The position numbers and the translations under genes were made by a program. Of a DNA stretch of 64,000 nucleotides, positions 18,550 through 27,612 are shown one piece after another. Numbering within the stretch: the first letter of the stretch is position 1; each line of letters opens with the position of its first letter. This DNA is from Pseudonocardia sp. Lineage in GTDB: Bacteria; Actinomycetota; Actinomycetes; Mycobacteriales; Pseudonocardiaceae. The notes under the pieces are model-generated. The model did not search any database, was not told the origin of the DNA, and saw only the letters and a list, made by a program, of their open reading frames with translations. The stretch lies in the NCBI RefSeq assembly GCF_029263155.1, contig NZ_JAJCYB010000073.1, forward strand, positions 1 to 64,000, in the 5' to 3' direction.

Positions 18550-19830
18550 CTACTGCTGCTGCTGCGGAGCCACGTAGCTCTCCGCCTCGGGAGCCGTGAA
18601 CGGCTCGACGACCTGCAGCAGCCCGCCCGGCGTCGACGCGTCGGCCTGCGCGATGTACACCGAGCGGCTCGGCGGCGCTCCGGCCTCCGAGTAGTTCAGC
18701 TCGCTCGCCACCAGGTCCTCGGTGGTGATCGCCTCGCTGGCCAGGAACGTGTCGTGCACGCCCGCCCGGGTCAGGTCGCCGGCCTCACAGGCCTGCTCGA
18801 GGATCTGCTGCCAGATCAGTCCACCCGCGTAGCCGTAGGGCACGCCCGCGCTCGCCGTGGCGTCCGGGTAGGCCTCGTTGAACGCGGTCGCGACCTCCTG
18901 CGCCTTGGGCACGTCGGCCGAGAACGGCACCGAGCTGGCCGCGACGTAGAGGTTGCCGACGGTGTCGGCGGCCGGGCCTGCGAGGTTGGTGCCCGGGTCG
19001 AACGTGGGGTTGTTGCCCAGCACGGGAACGTCCAGGCCGAGCGCGGTGGCGGCGTTGAGCACCGACGCGGTCTGGGCGGGCGAGGTGGTCAGCAGGATCG
19101 CCGTCACACCCTGGCCCTGGAACCCGGTGACGATGTTGGTCATGTCGGTGTCGGTGGCCGCGATCTGCGCCGGCGCCACCGTCATGCCGTGCTGCTCGGC
19201 GTAGGTGGTGGACCCGAGGAAGCCGTTGTCCCCGTACTCGCCGCCGATGTAGATGTGCCCGACGGTGTCACCGTCGTTGATCAGACCCTGGTCCTGCAGG
19301 TACCGCATCCCGTTGATCATCTCGAGGTCGTAGGTGGTGCCCGGGATGATCTGGTAGGGGTTGTCCAGGATGAACGAGGACCAGGACAGGGCCAGCGAGG
19401 TGACCTCGTCGGTCTCCAGGTTGCCACGCAGCGCCGCGTTGATCGGTGACCCGAGCAGCTGCAGGTAGCCGAGGATCTCCGGCTGCTGTGTCCGGTACTG
19501 GGTGGTGGCGATGTCGGCCTTGTAGCCGCTGTCGGCGATGTTCAGCTCGATCTGCCGCCCGCAGATGCCGCCCGCGGCGTTGACCTCGTCCGCCCAGATC
19601 TGGTTGCCCTGGATCAGGTTCGTCCCCAGGTTCCGGAACGGGCCCGAGGTGTCACCGAGCACGCCCAGCGTGATCGTGTCCGCCGTGACGCCGACGTCGG
19701 TCGCCACCTCCCCGCCCGCCGCGTCGCCGGGGGCAGCGGCGTCGGGTGCCCGCGTGCTGCAGCCGGCCAGGGCCACGGTCGCCAGCAGGGCGACCGACGC
19801 GGCCACCTGCTTCGCTCGACGTTGAGTCAT
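18550..19830 (-). CDS. Lipoprotein substrate-binding protein of a branched-chain amino acid type ABC importer
   Basis: The 426-residue protein begins with a lipoprotein signal (VALLATVALAGC, lipidated Cys24) and continues as a periplasmic-binding type 1 fold (ITLGVLGDTSGPF..., GGICGRQIELNI..., VGHIYIGGEYGDNG). It captures the substrate outside the cell and delivers it to the LivH/LivM permease. The family includes amino acid, amide, urea and aromatic-acid binders; a non-amino-acid ligand is quite possible given the neighbouring pca genes. It is the last gene of the operon and its ATG overlaps the livM stop by 4 bp. Confidence 0.9.
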   Translation of the reverse strand: MTQRRAKQVAASVALLATVALAGCSTRAPDAAAPGDAAGGEVATDVGVTADTITLGVLGDTSGPFRNLGTNLIQGNQIWADEVNAAGGICGRQIELNIADSGYKADIATTQYRTQQPEILGYLQLLGSPINAALRGNLETDEVTSLALSWSSFILDNPYQIIPGTTYDLEMINGMRYLQDQGLINDGDTVGHIYIGGEYGDNGFLGSTTYAEQHGMTVAPAQIAATDTDMTNIVTGFQGQGVTAILLTTSPAQTASVLNAATALGLDVPVLGNNPTFDPGTNLAGPAADTVGNLYVAASSVPFSADVPKAQEVATAFNEAYPDATASAGVPYGYAGGLIWQQILEQACEAGDLTRAGVHDTFLASEAITTEDLVASELNYSEAGAPPSRSVYIAQADASTPGGLLQVVEPFTAPEAESYVAPQQQQ

Positions 19831-21056
19831 GATCCGTCCTCTCGGGGGGGTGCCGGCCTGCGCGCGGGCGCGCCGACCTGATTCGGGGTGAAACGCCTGC
19901 CGAGCGACCCGCTCAGCCTGCGGCCGATGGCGGCCAGCCCGCCGGGTTCGAACAGCACGACGAGGATGACCGCGATGCCGTAGACGTAGAGCCCGATGAC
20001 CGTCGGGGACACGCCGGAGAGCGTGTCGCCCAGGCCGAGCTCCGCGGCGTAGATCGTGAGGATCTGGCCGGTGCCGAACACGATCATCGCGCCGACGACG
20101 GCGCCGGGGATGGAGCCGAGCCCACCGATGATCGCCATCGCGAGGAAGGCGATCGACTGGTTGAGCCCGTAGGTGCCGAACTCGCTCTCGTCCGGCTTGA
20201 GCAGCCCGTACCAGAGCACGATCATCACGCCGGCCAGCCCGGCGTAGGCGGCGCTGACGGCGAACGCGCCGGCCTTGGCGCGCAGCACGTCGACACCCAT
20301 GACGGCGGCCGCGGCCTCGTTGTCGCGCACCGCCCGCCAGGACCGTCCGACCCTGCTGTTGACCGCACCTCTGGCGAGCACGTAGGAGATGACGGTCAGG
20401 ACGAGGAACAGGTACCAGAGCCGCTCGGACTGCCGGAACGGAACACCCAGCACCGCGAGGTAGCCCTCGTTGGAGAAGGAGAACCCGAACAGGGAGAACG
20501 GCTCGGGGTTGCGACCGCTCGCCGCGCCGCCGGTCAGCTCGGGCGCCGCCTGTCCGAGGAAGAAGCCCAGGAACACCAGCGCCAGCGACGCGACGCCGAG
20601 GTAGATGCCCCGCAGCCGCCCGGCGACCGGCGCGAACGCCAGCCCGAACAGGCCGCTGACGATCACCGCCCCGATCAGCGCGATCTCCGTGGGCCAGCCC
20701 AGCCCGACGAGGCTGATCGCCCCGCGCTGCTCCGGCTCGCCGGACAGCACCGCGTAGGTCGTGCCGCCGACCAGCAGGAAGAACGCGTGGGCCAGCGAGA
20801 GCATCCCGGCCTGGCCGATCACCATCGTGAGGCCGATCGCCCCCACCGCGCCGATCATCATGTACTGGCCGGCCGACTGCAGACCGGGCCCGATGTAGAG
20901 CGGGAGCGCCAGCAGCACGACCAGCAGCACGACCCAGCCGGCGATGCGGAGCAGTCGACCACGGTCGCGACCACCCCGGGCCGAGGGAGCGGGCGGATCG
21001 GCGGGGGGCGTGCCCGTGCGGGAGGCCGCGCCGACGGATGTGGGCGTCTCAGACAC
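19827..21056 (-). CDS. livM: ABC transporter permease, LivM family
   Basis: The 409-residue inner-membrane permease has about ten hydrophobic segments and the family cytoplasmic loop AVRDNEAAAAVMGVDVLRAKAGAFAVSAAYAGLAGVM, with the coupling-helix region contacting the ATPases. It pairs with LivH to form the channel. The N-terminus carries an extra 35-residue polar, Pro-rich extension. Its start overlaps the livH stop by 8 bp. Confidence 0.92.
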   Translation of the reverse strand: MSETPTSVGAASRTGTPPADPPAPSARGGRDRGRLLRIAGWVVLLVVLLALPLYIGPGLQSAGQYMMIGAVGAIGLTMVIGQAGMLSLAHAFFLLVGGTTYAVLSGEPEQRGAISLVGLGWPTEIALIGAVIVSGLFGLAFAPVAGRLRGIYLGVASLALVFLGFFLGQAAPELTGGAASGRNPEPFSLFGFSFSNEGYLAVLGVPFRQSERLWYLFLVLTVISYVLARGAVNSRVGRSWRAVRDNEAAAAVMGVDVLRAKAGAFAVSAAYAGLAGVMIVLWYGLLKPDESEFGTYGLNQSIAFLAMAIIGGLGSIPGAVVGAMIVFGTGQILTIYAAELGLGDTLSGVSPTVIGLYVYGIAVILVVLFEPGGLAAIGRRLSGSLGRRFTPNQVGAPARRPAPPREDGS

Positions 21057-21927
21057 GTTGCAGCTCCCTCGTGCCGAACAACCCGGACGGGCGGACGACG
21101 AGCACCACGAGCATCACCAGGAACACCGCCACCTTCGCGAACGGGATCGAGATGTAGATCTCGGACAGGGCCTGCGTCAGCCCGACGATCACCCCGCCGA
21201 CCACCGCACCCGCGGTGGAGTCCAGACCACCGATGACCGCCGCCGGGAACGCCGCGAACGCGATCGCGTGGGTGCCGCGCGAGAGCCCGGAGCCGGAGAA
21301 GTCCTGCGTCACGATGAACATCACCGCCACCCCGGCGAGCGCTCCCGCGACCAGCCAGGCCGTGGCCGTGACCCGGGAGCTGCGGATGCCCATCAGCGCC
21401 GCGGCCTCGCGGTTCTCGGCCTGGGCCCGCATCGCGATGCCCCAGTTGGAGTACCGGAAGGCCAGGAAGAAGGCCGTGATCAGCACCAGCCCCACGATCA
21501 GCGCCACGAGCTGGGTGGAGAACAGCGTGACCGTGCCGAACTGGATCGGGTTGGCGTCCCACGGCGCCCCGAGGAACGGCACCGAGGTGCCCAGGCGCCG
21601 GAAGATGTCCTCGACCACCACCACGTCGACGCCGATCGTGAGCAGGGCCAGCGCGTTGTGGTCGGCGTTGCGGCTGCGGGAGAGCAGCACCCGCTCGATG
21701 ATCAGTGCCGCCAGCGCCGCGGAGACGATGCCCAGCGTGGCGGCGAGCGGGAACCCCAGCGTCGGCACCGTCACCGCGACGACGTAGCCGCCGATCAGGG
21801 CGAGCGAGCCGTGCGCGAAGTTGATGACCTCGGTGGCCTTGAAGATGACCACGAAGCCCAGAGCGAGCAGCGCGTACACCGCGCCCTTGCCCAGGCCGTT
21901 GACGACCAGCTGCAGGAAGGTGTCCAT
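21049..21927 (-). CDS. livH: ABC transporter permease, LivH family
   Basis: The 292-residue permease shows the LivH pattern: QLVVNGLGKGAVYALLALGFVVIFKATEVINFAHG at the start and RAQAENREAAALMGIRSSRVTATAWLVAGALAGVAG-like loop, ending in the VRPSGLFG segment. It forms the transport channel with LivM. Its ATG at 21927 shares one base with the livG stop (TGATG). Confidence 0.92.
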   Translation of the reverse strand: MDTFLQLVVNGLGKGAVYALLALGFVVIFKATEVINFAHGSLALIGGYVVAVTVPTLGFPLAATLGIVSAALAALIIERVLLSRSRNADHNALALLTIGVDVVVVEDIFRRLGTSVPFLGAPWDANPIQFGTVTLFSTQLVALIVGLVLITAFFLAFRYSNWGIAMRAQAENREAAALMGIRSSRVTATAWLVAGALAGVAVMFIVTQDFSGSGLSRGTHAIAFAAFPAAVIGGLDSTAGAVVGGVIVGLTQALSEIYISIPFAKVAVFLVMLVVLVVRPSGLFGTRELQRV

Positions 21928-22727
21928 CAGCTCTCCTCCCCCGCACCCAGGTAGGCCCGGATCACCTCGGGGTTCTCCCGCACCGCGGCGGGCTCGCCGT
22001 CGGCGATCAACTTGCCGAAGTCGAGGACGCTGACCCGGTCCGCGATGCTCATCACCAGTCCCATGTCGTGTTCCACCAGCAGGATCGAGATGCCCAGCGC
22101 ATCGCGCAGGCTACGGATCGTCAGCGCGATCTCCGCGGTCTCCACGGCGTTCAGACCGGCCGCGGGCTCGTCGAGCAGCAGCACCGTGGGCTCGACGGCC
22201 AGCGCGCGGGCGATGTCGACGAGCTTCGCCACTCCGTAGGGCAGCGCCGAGACCGGCTCGTGCAGGCGCCGCCCGATCCCGAGGAACTCGCAGATCTCGG
22301 TGGCCCGCTCGACGTGGCGGCGCTCCTGGCGCACCATCCAGGGCGCGCGCACCCCCGCCGCGAGGAAGCCGCCGCTCATCAGGGTGTGCCGGCCGAGCAT
22401 CACGTTGTCGAGCACGGTGGAGCCGAGCGAGAGCGCGATGTTCTGGAACGAGCGCCCGATGCCCAGGCGGGCGAGCCGGTTGGGCTTCATGCCGGTGAGC
22501 TGGGTGTCGCCGAGGTGCACCGAGCCCTCGGTGGGCTTGTACACCCCGCAGATGACGTTGAAGCAGCTCGACTTGCCCGCGCCGTTCGGCCCGATCAGAG
22601 CGTGGATGGTGCCCGGCTGCATCGTGAACGAGACGTCGTCGAGCGCGCGGATGCCGCCGAAACGCAGGCTGACCGACTCGACCCGCAGCGCGGGGACGTC
22701 GGTGCGCGTGTCGGTGTCCGCGGTCAT
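21927..22727 (-). CDS. livG: ABC transporter ATP-binding protein, LivG family
   Basis: The 266-residue ATPase has Walker A GPNGAGKSS, Q-loop GIGRSFQNI, a degenerate signature region (PYGVAKLVDIARAL in place of LSGGQ), Walker B VLLLDEPAAGLN and the switch His (LVEHDMG). The LivG-specific C-terminal segment ENPEVIRAYLGAGEE is present. ATG at 22727 overlaps the livF stop (ATGA). It powers uptake together with LivF. The altered signature motif is worth noting, though LivG proteins vary here. Confidence 0.93.
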   Translation of the reverse strand: MTADTDTRTDVPALRVESVSLRFGGIRALDDVSFTMQPGTIHALIGPNGAGKSSCFNVICGVYKPTEGSVHLGDTQLTGMKPNRLARLGIGRSFQNIALSLGSTVLDNVMLGRHTLMSGGFLAAGVRAPWMVRQERRHVERATEICEFLGIGRRLHEPVSALPYGVAKLVDIARALAVEPTVLLLDEPAAGLNAVETAEIALTIRSLRDALGISILLVEHDMGLVMSIADRVSVLDFGKLIADGEPAAVRENPEVIRAYLGAGEES

Positions 22728-23578
22728 GCGCCCCACCTCGACAGCTTGCGGATCCCGGCGCGGTGCGCCGCGGCCTCCCGGGCCTCCACCTCCGCGGTCT
22801 CCTCGGACTCGGCGTGCCCGCCCAGGTAGAGCCGCTGCACGTCGTCGCTGGCGGCGAGCTCGGCCGCCGGCCCGGACAGCGCCACCCGTCCGACCTCCAG
22901 TGCCACCGCGTGATCGGCCACCTGCAGCGCCATCGTGGCGTTCTGCTCGACCAGCACCACCGCCGTGCCCTGCGCGTGGATCTCGCGGATGACCCCGGCG
23001 ATGCGGCCGACCATCTGGGGAGCGAGCCCGAGGGAGGGCTCGTCGAGCAGCAGCAGCTGCGGCCCCGACATGAGGGCCCGGCCGATGGCGAGCATCTGCT
23101 GCTCGCCGCCCGACAGCAGGCCGGCCCGCTGCGTGACCCGGTCGGCGAGGATGGGGAACAGCTCGTCGACCCGCTCCCGGGCGGCCGTCCGCTCGGCGGC
23201 CGACTTCGCACCGAGACCACCGGCGCGCAGGTTCTCCTCCACCGTCATCCGCGCGAACACCTGCCGGCCCTCCGGCACACCGACGACGCCGCGGCGCACG
23301 ATCAGTGCCGGGTCCAGCCGGTCGATGCGCTCGCCCTCGAACGTCACCTCGCCCGCGGTGATCGCACCGCGGTGCAGCTTCAGGGTCCCGGACACGGCGC
23401 GCAGCAGCGTGGACTTGCCCGCGCCGTTCCCGCCCAGTACCGCCAGCACCCCGTCGCCCGCAACCTCCAGACTCACGTCCTCCAGCGCCCGCACGGAGCG
23501 CCCGTACCGCACCGACAGTCCGCGAACCGTCAGCACTGCTGCACCTGCACCGACATGCGGCCCCCTTGCCCTCGTCAC
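22724..23578 (-). CDS. livF: ABC transporter ATP-binding protein, LivF family
   Basis: First gene of the five-gene importer operon (livF-livG-livH-livM-binding protein). It has Walker A GGNGAGKST, Q-loop VGVPEGRQVFARMTVEENL, signature LLSGGEQQMLAIGRALM, Walker B LLLLDEPSLGLAP and switch VLVEQNATMA. The start is uncertain: GTG at 23578 gives 284 residues, but a GTG at 23536 (VLTVRGLSVRYG) gives the more usual family start; neither has a clear ribosome binding site. A C-terminal extension of about 30 residues is rich in Glu/Ala. Confidence 0.9.
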   Translation of the reverse strand: MTRARGPHVGAGAAVLTVRGLSVRYGRSVRALEDVSLEVAGDGVLAVLGGNGAGKSTLLRAVSGTLKLHRGAITAGEVTFEGERIDRLDPALIVRRGVVGVPEGRQVFARMTVEENLRAGGLGAKSAAERTAARERVDELFPILADRVTQRAGLLSGGEQQMLAIGRALMSGPQLLLLDEPSLGLAPQMVGRIAGVIREIHAQGTAVVLVEQNATMALQVADHAVALEVGRVALSGPAAELAASDDVQRLYLGGHAESEETAEVEAREAAAHRAGIRKLSRWGA

Positions 23579-23724
23579 GGCCCCGACGGACCGGCGGGCA
23601 CATCGTGTGGGGCGTCACTCCGCACAGGCACCCCCACGTGGAGAGGGGTACGGCCAATAGTTGACCGTCCGTTATCTCCCGTGGGCCCGGACAGCACTCT
23701 GGGGAGTGGTCCGCTCGCCGTGCG

Positions 23725-24594
23725 TCAGGCGGCGGCGTCGAGCTCGTCCACCGACTCGGGGTCGAGCACGAGCTCCGCCGCCGAGGCGTTCTCCTCGACG
23801 TGCGCGACCGACGACGTGCCGGGGATCGGTAGCATCACCGACGAGCGGCGCAGCAGCCAGGCCAGAACCACCTGCGCGGTGGTGGCCCCGACCCGCTCGG
23901 CGATCTCCACGACGGGTCCGCCGGGCTCCGCGAGCCGGCCCGCCGCGAGCGGGAACCACGGCAGGAAGCCGATCCCGTGCTCGGTGCAGTGCCGCAGCAC
24001 CGTGTCACTCGTCCGGTCGACGAGGTTGTAGCGGTTCTGCACCGTGGCCACGTCGACGACGCGGCCGGCCTGCTCGATCTCCTCCACCGTCACCTCGGAG
24101 AGTCCGACCGCTCCGATCTTGCCCTCGGCCTGCAACGCCGCGAGCACGCCGAACTGCTCGTCGGCGGGCACGGCCGGGTCGAGTCGGTGCAGCTGGAACA
24201 GGTCGATCCGCTCGACGTGCAGGCGGCGCAGCGACAGCTCGCACTGCTGACGCAGGTACTCCGGACGCCCGCACGGGTGCCACTGCCCCGGACCGGTGCG
24301 CAGCAGCCCGGCCTTGGTCGCGATCGTCAGCCCCCGGTACGGGTGCAGCGCCGTGTGCAGGAGCTCCTCGGCGACCGCGGGCCCGTAGGAGTCGGCGGTG
24401 TCGAACAGTTCGGTGCCCAGCTCGGCCGCCCGCCGCAGCACCGCGACGGCCGCAGCGGGATCGGCGGGCGGGCCCCACACCCCGGGCCCGGTGAGCTGCA
24501 TCGTGCCGAACCCGAGCCGGTGCACGCCCGGCCCGGCCCCGAGGGCGAAGCGACCGGATGCGGCCACGGGGCGGTGTCGGTGAGGGATTGCCAC
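23725..24594 (-). CDS. Aldo/keto reductase family oxidoreductase
   Basis: The 289-residue protein has the (beta/alpha)8 NADPH-dependent AKR pattern: LGFGTMQLTG, LFDTADSYGP with the catalytic Asp/Tyr, TIATKAGLLR with Lys, and IDLFQLHRLDP with His; the C-terminal NADPH region is IPGTSSVAHVEEN. It probably reduces aldehydes or ketones; the substrate is unknown. GTG at 24594 gives a family-like length. It is divergent from pcaI with 108 bp between starts. Confidence 0.9.
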   Translation of the reverse strand: MAIPHRHRPVAASGRFALGAGPGVHRLGFGTMQLTGPGVWGPPADPAAAVAVLRRAAELGTELFDTADSYGPAVAEELLHTALHPYRGLTIATKAGLLRTGPGQWHPCGRPEYLRQQCELSLRRLHVERIDLFQLHRLDPAVPADEQFGVLAALQAEGKIGAVGLSEVTVEEIEQAGRVVDVATVQNRYNLVDRTSDTVLRHCTEHGIGFLPWFPLAAGRLAEPGGPVVEIAERVGATTAQVVLAWLLRRSSVMLPIPGTSSVAHVEENASAAELVLDPESVDELDAAA

Positions 24595-24690
24595 GCCGCC
24601 AGCGTGCACCTCGGCCCACTCCCGGTCAGTCGATCGTGACCGGCGCCTCCCGAGGTGTGGCGCGACGTTGCCGGACCCCGTCCCGAGGGC

Positions 24691-24702
24691 TAGCGTTCCG
24701 GG
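24691..24702 (+). promoter_or_regulatory. Leaderless-type -10 box of the pcaIJD operon
   Basis: TAGCGT (24691-24696) lies exactly 6 nt before the pcaI GTG at 24703. There is no Shine-Dalgarno sequence, which fits a leaderless transcript and supports this GTG as the start. Confidence 0.55.
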
Positions 24703-25521
24703 GTGTCGAAGATCGGTTCCCCGAAGATCGTCCCCCTGCCCGATGCGGTGGCGGAGCTGGTGCACGACGGCGACACCGTGGCCCTGGAGGGCTTCACGCA
24801 CCTCATCCCGTTCGCCGCCGGGCACGAGATCATCCGCCAGCGCCGCCGCGACCTCACGCTGGTCCGCATGACCCCCGACCTGGTGTACGACCAGCTCATC
24901 GGCGCGGGCTGCGTGGCGAGACTGGTGTTCTCCTGGGGCGGCAACCCCGGTGTCGGATCGCTGCACCGCATGCGCGACGCGCTCGCCACCGGCTGGCCCG
25001 CGCCGCTGGAGATCGAGGAGCACAGCCACGCGGGCATGGCCAACCGCTACGTCGCGGGCGCGTCCGGGCTGCCCTTCGCGGTGCTGCGCGGCTACGCGGG
25101 CACCGACCTGCCGCTGCACACCGACACCATCGCCACGGTCACCTGCCCGTTCACCGGCGAGGAGCTCGCCGCGGTCAGCGCGCTGAACCCGGACGTCACC
25201 GTGATCCACGCGCAACGCGCCGACCGGGCGGGCAACGTGCAGCTGTGGGGCATCCTCGGCGTCCAGAAGGAGGCGGTGCTCGCGGCGAAGCGGGCGATCG
25301 TCACCGTCGAGGAGATCGTCGACGAGCTCACCCCCGTTCCCGGCTCGGTGGTGCTGCCGGCCTGGGTGATCGCGGCGGTGTCGGTGGCCCCCCGCGGTGC
25401 CGCGCCGTCCTACGCGCACGGGTACTACGACCGGGACAACGCCGCGTACCAGGCCTGGGACAAGATCAGCCGGGACCGCGGGGCGTTCACCGGCTGGCTC
25501 GAGAGCCTGGAGGGGAAGTGA
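24703..25521 (+). CDS. pcaI: 3-oxoadipate CoA-transferase alpha subunit (CatI/PcaI type)
   Basis: The 272-residue protein closely follows the CatI-type 3-oxoadipate CoA-transferase alpha subunit: VALEGFTHLIPFAAGHEIIRQ, FSWGGNPGVGSLHR, IEEHSHAGMANRYVAGASGL and YAHGYYDRDN. With the beta subunit it moves CoA from succinyl-CoA to 3-oxoadipate, the penultimate step of the beta-ketoadipate pathway. GTG at 24703 is supported by the leaderless -10 box. It overlaps pcaJ by 4 bp (GTGA). Related subunits (IpdA) act in steroid ring breakdown, but the neighbouring pcaD supports the aromatic route. Confidence 0.88.
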   Translation: MSKIGSPKIVPLPDAVAELVHDGDTVALEGFTHLIPFAAGHEIIRQRRRDLTLVRMTPDLVYDQLIGAGCVARLVFSWGGNPGVGSLHRMRDALATGWPAPLEIEEHSHAGMANRYVAGASGLPFAVLRGYAGTDLPLHTDTIATVTCPFTGEELAAVSALNPDVTVIHAQRADRAGNVQLWGILGVQKEAVLAAKRAIVTVEEIVDELTPVPGSVVLPAWVIAAVSVAPRGAAPSYAHGYYDRDNAAYQAWDKISRDRGAFTGWLESLEGK

Positions 25522-26285
25522 CCGGCGCCGAGGTCGGCTGGACCGCCGACGAGATGATGAGTGTCGCCGCGGCGCGGGCGCTGCGCGACGGGCAGGCGTG
25601 CTTCGTCGGGATCGGGCTGCCGTCCACCGCGGCCAACCTGGCCCGGCGGCTGCATGCTCCGGGGCTGGTGCTGATCTACGAGTCCGGCACCGTCGGCACC
25701 GAGCCCGACGAGCTGCCCCTCTCGATCGGCGACGGGATACTCGTCGACTCGGCCCTGTCGGTCGTCTCGGTACCCGAGATCTTCAACTACTGGCTGCAGC
25801 CCGGCCGCATCGACGTCGGGTTCCTCTCCGGCGCCCAGATCGACCGCTTCGCCAACATCAACACCACCGTCATCGGCGAGTACGACGAACCCTCGGTGCG
25901 GCTGCCCGGATCGGGTGGCGCCCCGGAGATCGCGGCCTCGTGCCGCGAGGTGGTCGTCGTCATGCGCCAGCGGCTGCGCTCGTTCGTCTCGCAGGTCGAC
26001 TTCGTGACCTCGGTCGGCCACGGCAGTGGCCCCGGCGACCGCGGGCGGCTGGGCCTGCGCGGCGCCGGACCGGTCCGGGTCATCACCGACCTCGGCGTGC
26101 TCGAACCCGACCCGGACTCCGCCGAGCTGGTGCTCACCGCGATGCACACCGGTGTCACCGTCGAGCAGGTCCGCTCGGAGACGGGCTGGGAGCTGGAGGT
26201 CTCACCGGACCTGATGACGACCACCCCGCCCACCGAGCAGGAGCTGACGACGCTGCGCGGGCTGCGCACGGTGGGGTCGTCATGA
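25518..26285 (+). CDS. pcaJ: 3-oxoadipate CoA-transferase beta subunit (CatJ/PcaJ type)
   Basis: The 255-residue beta subunit has the family sequence CFVGIGLPSTAANLA, LIYESGTVGTEP (the ES pair marks the usual CoA-transferase catalytic Glu region), GRIDVGFLSGAQIDRFANINTTVIG and GAGGAPEIA-like RLPGSGGAPEIAAS. It forms the heteromer with the product of the overlapping upstream gene. The stop overlaps the pcaD start by 4 bp (ATGA), so the three genes are one coupled operon. Confidence 0.88.
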   Translation: MTGAEVGWTADEMMSVAAARALRDGQACFVGIGLPSTAANLARRLHAPGLVLIYESGTVGTEPDELPLSIGDGILVDSALSVVSVPEIFNYWLQPGRIDVGFLSGAQIDRFANINTTVIGEYDEPSVRLPGSGGAPEIAASCREVVVVMRQRLRSFVSQVDFVTSVGHGSGPGDRGRLGLRGAGPVRVITDLGVLEPDPDSAELVLTAMHTGVTVEQVRSETGWELEVSPDLMTTTPPTEQELTTLRGLRTVGSS

Positions 26286-27046
26286 GCGTGGCCCTGCACC
26301 ATGTCGACGAGGGACCGCGCGACGCGCCGGTGCTGGTGCTGTCCGGGTCTCTCGGGTCGACCCTCGAGATGTGGCGTCCGCAGGTCGACGTGCTGACCCG
26401 GCGGTTCCGGCTGATCCGCATCGACCACCGCGGTCACGGCGGCTCCCCCGTGCCGACCGGCCCGTACACGATCGCCGACCTCGCCGGCGACGCGCTCGCC
26501 CTGCTCGACTCGCTCGGCGTCGAGCGGGCGGCGTGGTGCGGGCTGTCGATGGGCGGTTGCGTGGGCCTGCACCTGGCTTCCGAGACCCCGGAGCGGATCA
26601 GCAGGCTGACGCTGTGCTGCACGTCCTCGTACTGGCCGGACGCGAGCGTCTGGACCGACCGCATCGCCGCGGTCTCGGCGGGGGGCACCGGGCCGATCGC
26701 GGAGGCCGTGGTGGAGCGCTGGTTCACCCCGTCGTTCGCCGCCGCGCACCCGGACGTGGTCGCGGACGCCGTCGCGCAGGTCACCGGCACCCCCGACGAG
26801 GGCTACCTCGGCTGCTGCGAGGCCCTGCGCGGGTTCGACCACCGCGAGCGGCTCGGCGCGATCACCGCACCGACCCTCGTGATCGCCGGGGCCGTGGACC
26901 CGTCCACCCCGGTCGAACCGCACGCGCGGACCATCGCCGAGGGCGTCCCGGGGGCGCGCCTGGAGGTGCTCGACGCCGCACACCTCGCGACGATAGAGCG
27001 TTCGGAGCAAGCCACTGAGCTGATCGCAGTCAACTCCGGCACGTGA
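26282..27046 (+). CDS. pcaD: 3-oxoadipate enol-lactonase
   Basis: The 254-residue alpha/beta hydrolase has oxyanion segment LSGSLGSTLEMW, nucleophile elbow GLSMGG (Ser), acid residue in IAGAVDPSTPV and base in AAHLATIE, in the PcaD pattern. It opens 3-oxoadipate enol-lactone to 3-oxoadipate, the substrate of the CoA-transferase encoded just upstream. Upper-pathway genes (protocatechuate or catechol branch) and the thiolase pcaF are not in this window, so the operon covers only the middle of the pathway. Confidence 0.87.
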   Translation: MSVALHHVDEGPRDAPVLVLSGSLGSTLEMWRPQVDVLTRRFRLIRIDHRGHGGSPVPTGPYTIADLAGDALALLDSLGVERAAWCGLSMGGCVGLHLASETPERISRLTLCCTSSYWPDASVWTDRIAAVSAGGTGPIAEAVVERWFTPSFAAAHPDVVADAVAQVTGTPDEGYLGCCEALRGFDHRERLGAITAPTLVIAGAVDPSTPVEPHARTIAEGVPGARLEVLDAAHLATIERSEQATELIAVNSGT

Positions 27047-27158
27047 CCAACCCCTCCGTTTGGTGAGGACGCGCGCCGCCTACTCTGTCCACGACGGAGG
27101 TGCCGGGGTCGACGGAGAGCTCGGGACAGTGGACGAGTTCACCCGGAGGCGACGGCGC

Positions 27159-27428
27159 ATGCTCAACGAACGTGAAAGACGCACGCTGGCCCGCATCGAG
27201 CAGCACCTCGTGGCGTCGGATCCCGACTTCGCGCGGATGTTCCGCACCGCGGCGCGCCGCCAGTCCGGCACGACGCCCCGCGCGCTGCTGGTGATGGGCC
27301 TGGCCCTGATGGTGCTCGGCGCCGCGGTCGCCGCCGTGCCGGTGGCGGTGTTCGGGATGCTGATCTCGGCGCTCGCGATCGTCGCGGCGTTCCAGCGCAA
27401 CGGCATGGCGGGGTTCAGCGCAGCCTGA
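27159..27428 (+). CDS. DUF3040 family small membrane protein
   Basis: The 89-residue protein begins MLNERERRTLARIEQHL, the DUF3040 signature, followed by two close transmembrane helices (about residues 40-76). The family is actinobacterial and of unknown function. ATG at 27159 is chosen because GGAGG lies 9 nt upstream and the DUF starts there. The convergent dnaB stop lies 184 bp away. Confidence 0.87.
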   Translation: MLNERERRTLARIEQHLVASDPDFARMFRTAARRQSGTTPRALLVMGLALMVLGAAVAAVPVAVFGMLISALAIVAAFQRNGMAGFSAA

Positions 27429-27612
27429 CCGCGGCCGGACGGGACGACCTAGTGTCCCGCGCCGGAAGTTCGTTGCGTATATCGGTGGATGCAGGTTTCC
27501 GCTGGCCGGGTCGTCGGATGGCCCTCGTACCGGGCGTACTCGGGCCGTCCGGCGGCCTGGTCAGCGGGGAGCTGGGCCGCCGAGATATGTGGTGAAGTTC
27601 CGGCGGGGGACA

